Below, one piece after another: positions 60,345 to 64,000 of a DNA stretch of 64,000 nt; position 1 is the first letter of the stretch, and each line of letters begins with the position of its first letter. The notes under the pieces are model-generated. The model did not search any database. It was not told where the DNA came from and was given only the letters and a program-made list of their open reading frames with translations. This DNA comes from Microstegium vimineum (Eukaryota; Streptophyta; Magnoliopsida; Poales; Poaceae), in assembly GCA_022036555.1 (NCBI GenBank), contig CM039128.1, forward strand, positions 5,573,926 through 5,637,925, read 5' to 3'. The position numbers and the translations under genes were made by a program.

Positions 60345-61273
60345 TCAGCGGCTTCGATCGCCGCCACCAGCTACTCGCTGCGCACCTCCGACATGGCATT
60401 TTGGCAGCAGTCCACCTCGCACTGGTACGCCAACTTGACGTCGGAGGAGACTGTGATGATGTCGCACGACCCCGGCATCTTGAGCTTCAGGTAAGTGTAG
60501 TTTGGGACGACCATGAACTTCGCGTAGCATGGCCTCCCCAAAACGGCGTGGTAGGTCCCACGATATGCCACGACCTCGAAGGTAAGGTAACTCGGTCTGG
60601 AAGTTGTCCGGCTCTCCGAACGTGATGGGCAGGTCAATCTGCCCAAGAGGTACCGTTTGTCTTCCGGGAATGATCCCCTAAAAGGGAGCCCCCGAGGTCG
60701 GAGCTTTTCCTTGTGTAGGCCCAGGGCCTCGAAGGCGTTGTAGTACATGATGTTGAGGCTGCTGCCCCCCGTCCATCAATGTTTTGGTGAAGCGCACACT
60801 CCCTATGATCGGATCCACGACGAGTGGATAACGGCCCGGTGAGGAACGTGGCTTGGATGGTCATCTCGACCGAACGTGATGTCGAGTTCCGACCAGTCGA
60901 GGTATGTCGGCGTTGCCGGGGCAACAGCGAAGACCTCGCGCCGCTCCTTCTTCTGCCAGTGCTTGCAATTGTAGGCCTCTGGGCCTCCGAAGATCATGAG
61001 GCACTTTTTGACGTGGGGGTAAGAGTCTTCGCGACCCCCGTCCCCGTCCTGGCCTTCTGACTCCTTCGGCTCGTCCTTGTCGGGGACGGTTTTGAAGTAC
61101 CTGGCCATCATTTCACACTGCTGGAGTGTGTGTTTGACCGGTCCATTGTGATACGGGCACGGCTTTGTGAGCATGTCATCAAACTTGCCCACCTTCTTCT
61201 CTCGGGCGACGCCACCTTGGCTCGGGCGAGGCGGAAGAGCCCCCGAGGTCAATGACATCACGGGCGATGCCAT
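60345..61273 (-). pseudogene. Tat D gag zinc region and aspartic protease
   Basis: The minus-strand reading from 61273 has VGKFDDMLTKPCPYHNG, with TLQQCEMM, the spaced Cys/His region at the end of Tat gag, then an Asp/Glu-rich linker and YLDWSELDITFGRDDHPSHV. The catalytic LMDGG of the retropepsin lies at about 60765-60780, where one extra G in a C/G run breaks the frame. The protease continues in the frame of 60748-60371 with MYYNAFEALG, FEVVAYRGTYHAVLGRPCYAKF (flap and LGRP), MVVPNYTYLKLKMPG, and ends with a stop at about 60371. The reading stops without the RT that normally follows. Confidence 0.75.
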
Positions 61274-61424
61274 CTTGGCTCGGGCGAGGCGGAAGAGCTC
61301 CCGAGGGTTGATGATGTGTTGGGCGACACCACCTTGGCTCGGGCGAGGCGGAAGAGCCCCTGATGGTGATTTTTGTTTTTGTGGAGTCTGGTAATTTGGG
61401 TACCCTATTTCTAGGTATCCGACA
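61190..61424 (-). repeat. right terminal LTR-like segment of Tat D (about 235 bp)
   Basis: Starts TGTCGGATACCTAGAAATAGG on the minus strand next to CAAAG. It is far shorter than the left LTR-like region and leads straight into gag coding, so the 5' LTR and leader seem deleted. Confidence 0.55.
61204..61375. repeat. tandem repeat, 58-59-bp unit, almost three copies
   Basis: Copies begin at 61204, 61262 and 61321. Each has gggcga(c/t)(g/a)cca, then cttggctcgggcgaggcgg, then aagagc(c/t)cc. The third is truncated by unrelated AT-rich sequence (tgatttttg). Confidence 0.85.
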
Positions 61425-61429
61425 CAAAG
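61425..61429. repeat. target site duplication CAAAG, right copy (Tat D)
   Basis: Pairs with 49639-49643. It lies directly outside the element end …GGTATCCGACA. Confidence 0.75.
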
Positions 61430-61863
61430 TTTTGCTACCGATGGTCAACTCGACACATACGGCTGCCATAGCTGGTGACACATTGCCCTCAAAATCTTTC
61501 AGCTTCATGTCCGTCTTGACTAAGTCTTGGTCACCTTTTCCAAGCTTCCTGAACATGACATACAACATTATATTAATCGATGCTCCACCATCGACTAGCA
61601 TCTTTGACACCGGTTGCCCATCGACCTTGCCCTTGACAAACAAGGCTCTCAGATGCTGCCTTTCATCATCGGCAGGCTTTTCAAAGACAGCTACCATCGG
61701 ATCTAGCACTAGCTAAGCCATATCAGTAGCTTCCTCCTCAGCATCAGTAGGTGCCATAAATTCCATCGGCAACATAAGAACCATGTTGACTTCTGCCGAT
61801 GGACTCCTCACCTAGTGTTTTGGCCTCCACTCCCAAACTAGAGGTTCTCCTTTCGAAGGGTTT
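61430..61863 (-). pseudogene. Tat C gag end and aspartic protease, N-terminal part
   Basis: On the minus strand, HLRALFVKGKVDGQPVSK leads to the retropepsin active loop LVDGGASINIM (about 61605-61573), then FRKLGKGDQDL and MKLKDFEGNVSPAMA (the flap region). It breaks at GSKTL (61430) where Tat D enters, and the rest is at 49638-49431. The D-G-G form of the active loop, rather than D-T/S-G, is normal in Tat proteins. To the right of 61715 a decayed gag end is readable only in pieces before the next LTR. Confidence 0.82.
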
Positions 61864-64000
61864 TGTCACACCCAATTTTAAGGATAAAATTGAATATAAA
61901 TAACTCATGTGTGCCCAGAGATCAATCACACACATAAGCCGACAAATCTTTAAATAGTACCATCACTAAGTGCTTATTACATAACGAATAATATTCTTAA
62001 ACAAAACAGCGGAAAATAAAGATAACTCTCGCGACGAAGCTCCACTTCACAGGGAACGCCGACTGTTGACCACTAGCCTAGTACTCCTCACGGTAGTCTT
62101 CATATCCATCTGAAGGGGTTGAGAAAGCAAGAGTGAGCACTTAAAGTACTCAGCAAGAGTAACATAGGGTTATGAAGCTCAAAAGGCTGACACTGTCTGA
62201 ACTGCGATTGCTTTTAACTTGGTCAAGTTTTACCAACACTTAGCTTTAGTTACGCTTAGCCCAATTAATAACCACATGATAAAATTAGTAAACAACATTA
62301 ATAATTGAACAACATGATCATCTACACTGTGAGTTTTCCAGGCCGCTCGTAACCGTGAGCACGGCTATCATGATAGATTTACACTCTGCAGAGGTTATAC
62401 ACTTTACCCACAAGCCATGTTGCCCATATGCCCGGGATAGCTAGTCCCATAACACTACCAAGGTGAGCGGGCAGGGAACACTATGAAGTCTTTCAAAAGC
62501 TCTTTCTAACATGTAGTGGACCCTACGGACCCAATGCAAAGGGGAATATGGGACACCCCGATGGTACCACCCGCAGCGGTCCCCACACAAGCTATACCCC
62601 ATAACCAGCTCGGCAAAGGTTCCTTTCACGAACCACAAGCATGCTAGTCCAAACTTTATACTTAACTAAAGCCAAATCCATCATAGCACTCGTGGTTGTA
62701 TTTGAAATCTCAGCTTTTGCCCTAAAGTGGGGGTCCTATTCCATGTTGCTATAAAAGTCAGTTTTATCTCATTGTTGCATATATCATTAGTCAAGATTCA
62801 TCTCAAGGTCCATTATTGTAAAGCATAGCAGAGCTACCCATATGCATAAAATCCCATGGTGACAAGGTACAAGGACAACAAAGCTATGGTAAAGATCTAA
62901 ATAGGAATCAAATTAGACACATGCAATAATGACTAGATGAATTAGGGTGAATAGGTAACAAGGACAATCCCATGTTAAACTTGCCTTGATCACAAAGCTC
63001 CTGGTGATCCTGATCTGCTGCAAAGAACTCTTGCTCACCGAAGATCTCACCGGCTGTACTCGATCAACATCACCACACAATCATCCGAACAATCATACAC
63101 GAAGCAATAAAGATATGATCAGAACATTACACCATAAACAATAAAGAGACTTTGAAAAGGTTATAAAACAGACCTATACTTTGCTATGATTACAAAGACA
63201 CGAGAACCACGCTAATCGGATCTAAAATGAATAAGTTATAGATTAAACAAGATTTTGAAAAGGGCAAGATTAAAGCGTTAACAAATGAATTTACTTTGAT
63301 TTTCAAAAGTAATTAACATAGGTGAAATCTATACTACTGGATAGAGCATAAAATTACGGATCTAACGCAACTTGAACGAGTCGATTTGGATTTAAAACGA
63401 GCAAAATATAAGCTTTTGAAGTTCAGTGGCAAAACTGTAATTAGGGTTTTTCTTTTAAAATCGAATTAAACAGATTAAAAAGGGAATACACTTTTCAGTG
63501 AGGGAAGCGTATTGCTGGAATCCGCCTTCTAGACTGCGGGTTAAGGGTCAGAAAACTCAGGGTCTCTTTAGCAAATCTACCACCCGAAGGGGTATCGATG
63601 GATCAGATCCATTGGATCGAGATTGGGCGGTTTAGATTAGAACAGGGGGGGGGTGGGCGGTTTCCCCCACCGGAGTAGAGCGGCGCGCGGCGGGGCACCA
63701 TGGCCGATGATCGAAGCACGGCGGCGCGAGGTCGATCGGGTGCTACGGTGCCCGGTTCCCAAATCCGAGCACACCGGGAGATAGAGGATGCAAAGGCGAA
63801 CTCACCTAGGCGGATTGCGGGGCTCGAGGACGGACAGGAACGGCGGCCGACGTGGGACAGCGACGGCGGTTTCCTGCGACGCGACGGCGAGGTCACGCAG
63901 AGAACAAAAGAGAGGGAGAAAGGAGGGAGAAGGTGTTCGGCACATACGCGAAGATGATGCACGGCTCGGGGAAGAGCTTGCGGCGTCCGACGGCGCAGAA
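61864..64000. mobile_element. start of a long Ty3-type LTR, truncated by the window end
   Basis: Begins TGTCACACCCAATTTTAAGG directly in Tat C gag and continues to the window edge (2.1 kb). No coding domain is seen. Its sequence plan matches the solo LTR at 5647-9942: a gcggaaaataaa word about 140 bases in, a 'tactcagcaagag' zone about 290 bases in, and a GC-rich zone late. It may be another solo LTR or the first LTR of a full element. Confidence 0.65.
63590..63965. other. GC-rich zone in the terminal LTR
   Basis: ORFs of 119 codons (minus) and 85 codons (plus, from ATG 63700) overlap almost completely. Neither has a recognisable motif. The zone parallels the GC-rich core at 8560-9070 of the other long LTR. 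Confidence 0.4.

Larger units (their letters stand above)
49644..61424 (-). mobile_element. pol-less Ty3/gypsy Tat-type element (Tat D)
   Basis: Flanked by CAAAG and inserted in the Tat C protease. From right to left on the minus strand it has a short LTR-like end starting TGTCGGATACC (61424), gag zinc-finger and protease (about 61190-60345), a spacer, an antisense ORF on the plus strand (59730-52490, split by an insert) and a left LTR-like region (52366-49644). No RT, RNase H or integrase is found between protease and the antisense ORF, where they should be. It therefore looks like a deletion derivative that would need enzymes in trans. Confidence 0.7.
41181..64000 (-). mobile_element. Ty3/gypsy Tat-type element, split by later insertions, right end outside window (Tat C)
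   Basis: Minus-strand order from right to left is: gag remnant and protease (61863-61430), the Tat D insertion (61424-49644), the continuation of pol with RT, RNase H and integrase (49638-46200), then an antisense ORF (42371-45828 on the plus strand), a polypurine tract and the 3' LTR. Protease before RT before integrase is gypsy order, and an extra antisense ORF between pol and the 3' LTR is a Tat feature. A terminal long LTR at 61864 interrupts it again. Confidence 0.8.

Noticed and set aside
1..64000. A new defence, CRISPR-like or bacterial gene system
   Set aside because: All recognisable coding sequence belongs to plant retrotransposons; intron borders, TATA-like leaders and LTRs point to a plant nuclear genome.

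Overview
The window is plant nuclear DNA from a grass, probably a panicoid (the sugarcane, sorghum, Miscanthus or Panicum group; this is inference). It is almost wholly a nested stack of LTR retrotransposons. There are Ty1/copia elements of the SIRE/Maximus type with an initiator tRNA-Met primer site, Ty3/gypsy elements of the Tat type with spliced antisense ORFs, and very long Ty3-type LTRs. No intact cellular gene can be supported. There are no bacterial genes, rRNA or tRNA genes, or CRISPR arrays.

Layout, left to right. (1) 1-3329 is the 3' part of a probably non-autonomous element: a decayed plant-mobile-type ORF, a polypurine tract (PPT) at 2628-2640, and the start of its 3' LTR. (2) That LTR is split by a full-length copia element (Copia A, 3330-17315) with two LTRs of about 1.83 kb, a primer binding site, gag, protease, integrase, RT and RNase H. 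Its gag is itself split by a 4.3-kb solo LTR (5647-9942) with a perfect 5-bp target duplication. The host LTR resumes after 17315. (3) 17.6-36.3 kb is mostly unassignable. Much of it is corrupted, with bases replaced by their neighbours to form long homopolymer runs; a few GC-rich islands may mark gene or element fragments. (4) 36278-41180 is a second copia element (Copia B), clean in sequence and cut off inside its integrase. (5) The cut is made by a minus-strand Tat-type gypsy element (Tat C), whose LTR is 41181-41974. Its antisense ORF (42371-45828) is followed by integrase, RNase H and RT (46.2-49.6 kb). Its protease and gag remnant lie far to the right at 61430-61863. (6) Between these pieces sits Tat D (49644-61424), flanked by CAAAG on both sides. 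It carries a minus-strand gag/protease and a plus-strand 'putative gypsy type transposon' ORF, but no RT, RNase H or integrase. That ORF is split by an unidentified 3.56-kb insert (53807-57366). (7) 61864 to the window end is the start of another long Ty3-type LTR.

The relative order of insertion can be read from what interrupts what. On the left: the ORF-bearing element, then Copia A, then the solo LTR. On the right: Copia B, then Tat C, then Tat D and the terminal LTR, with the 3.56-kb insert in Tat D later still. Nearly every coding region has frameshifts or stops. In the corrupted tracts (about 10.85-35.0 kb and 42.4-51.3 kb, with better patches) many of these are probably sequence errors rather than biological decay. 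The 5' and 3' LTRs of Copia A show this directly, because the two copies differ by run-lengthening rather than by ordinary substitutions.
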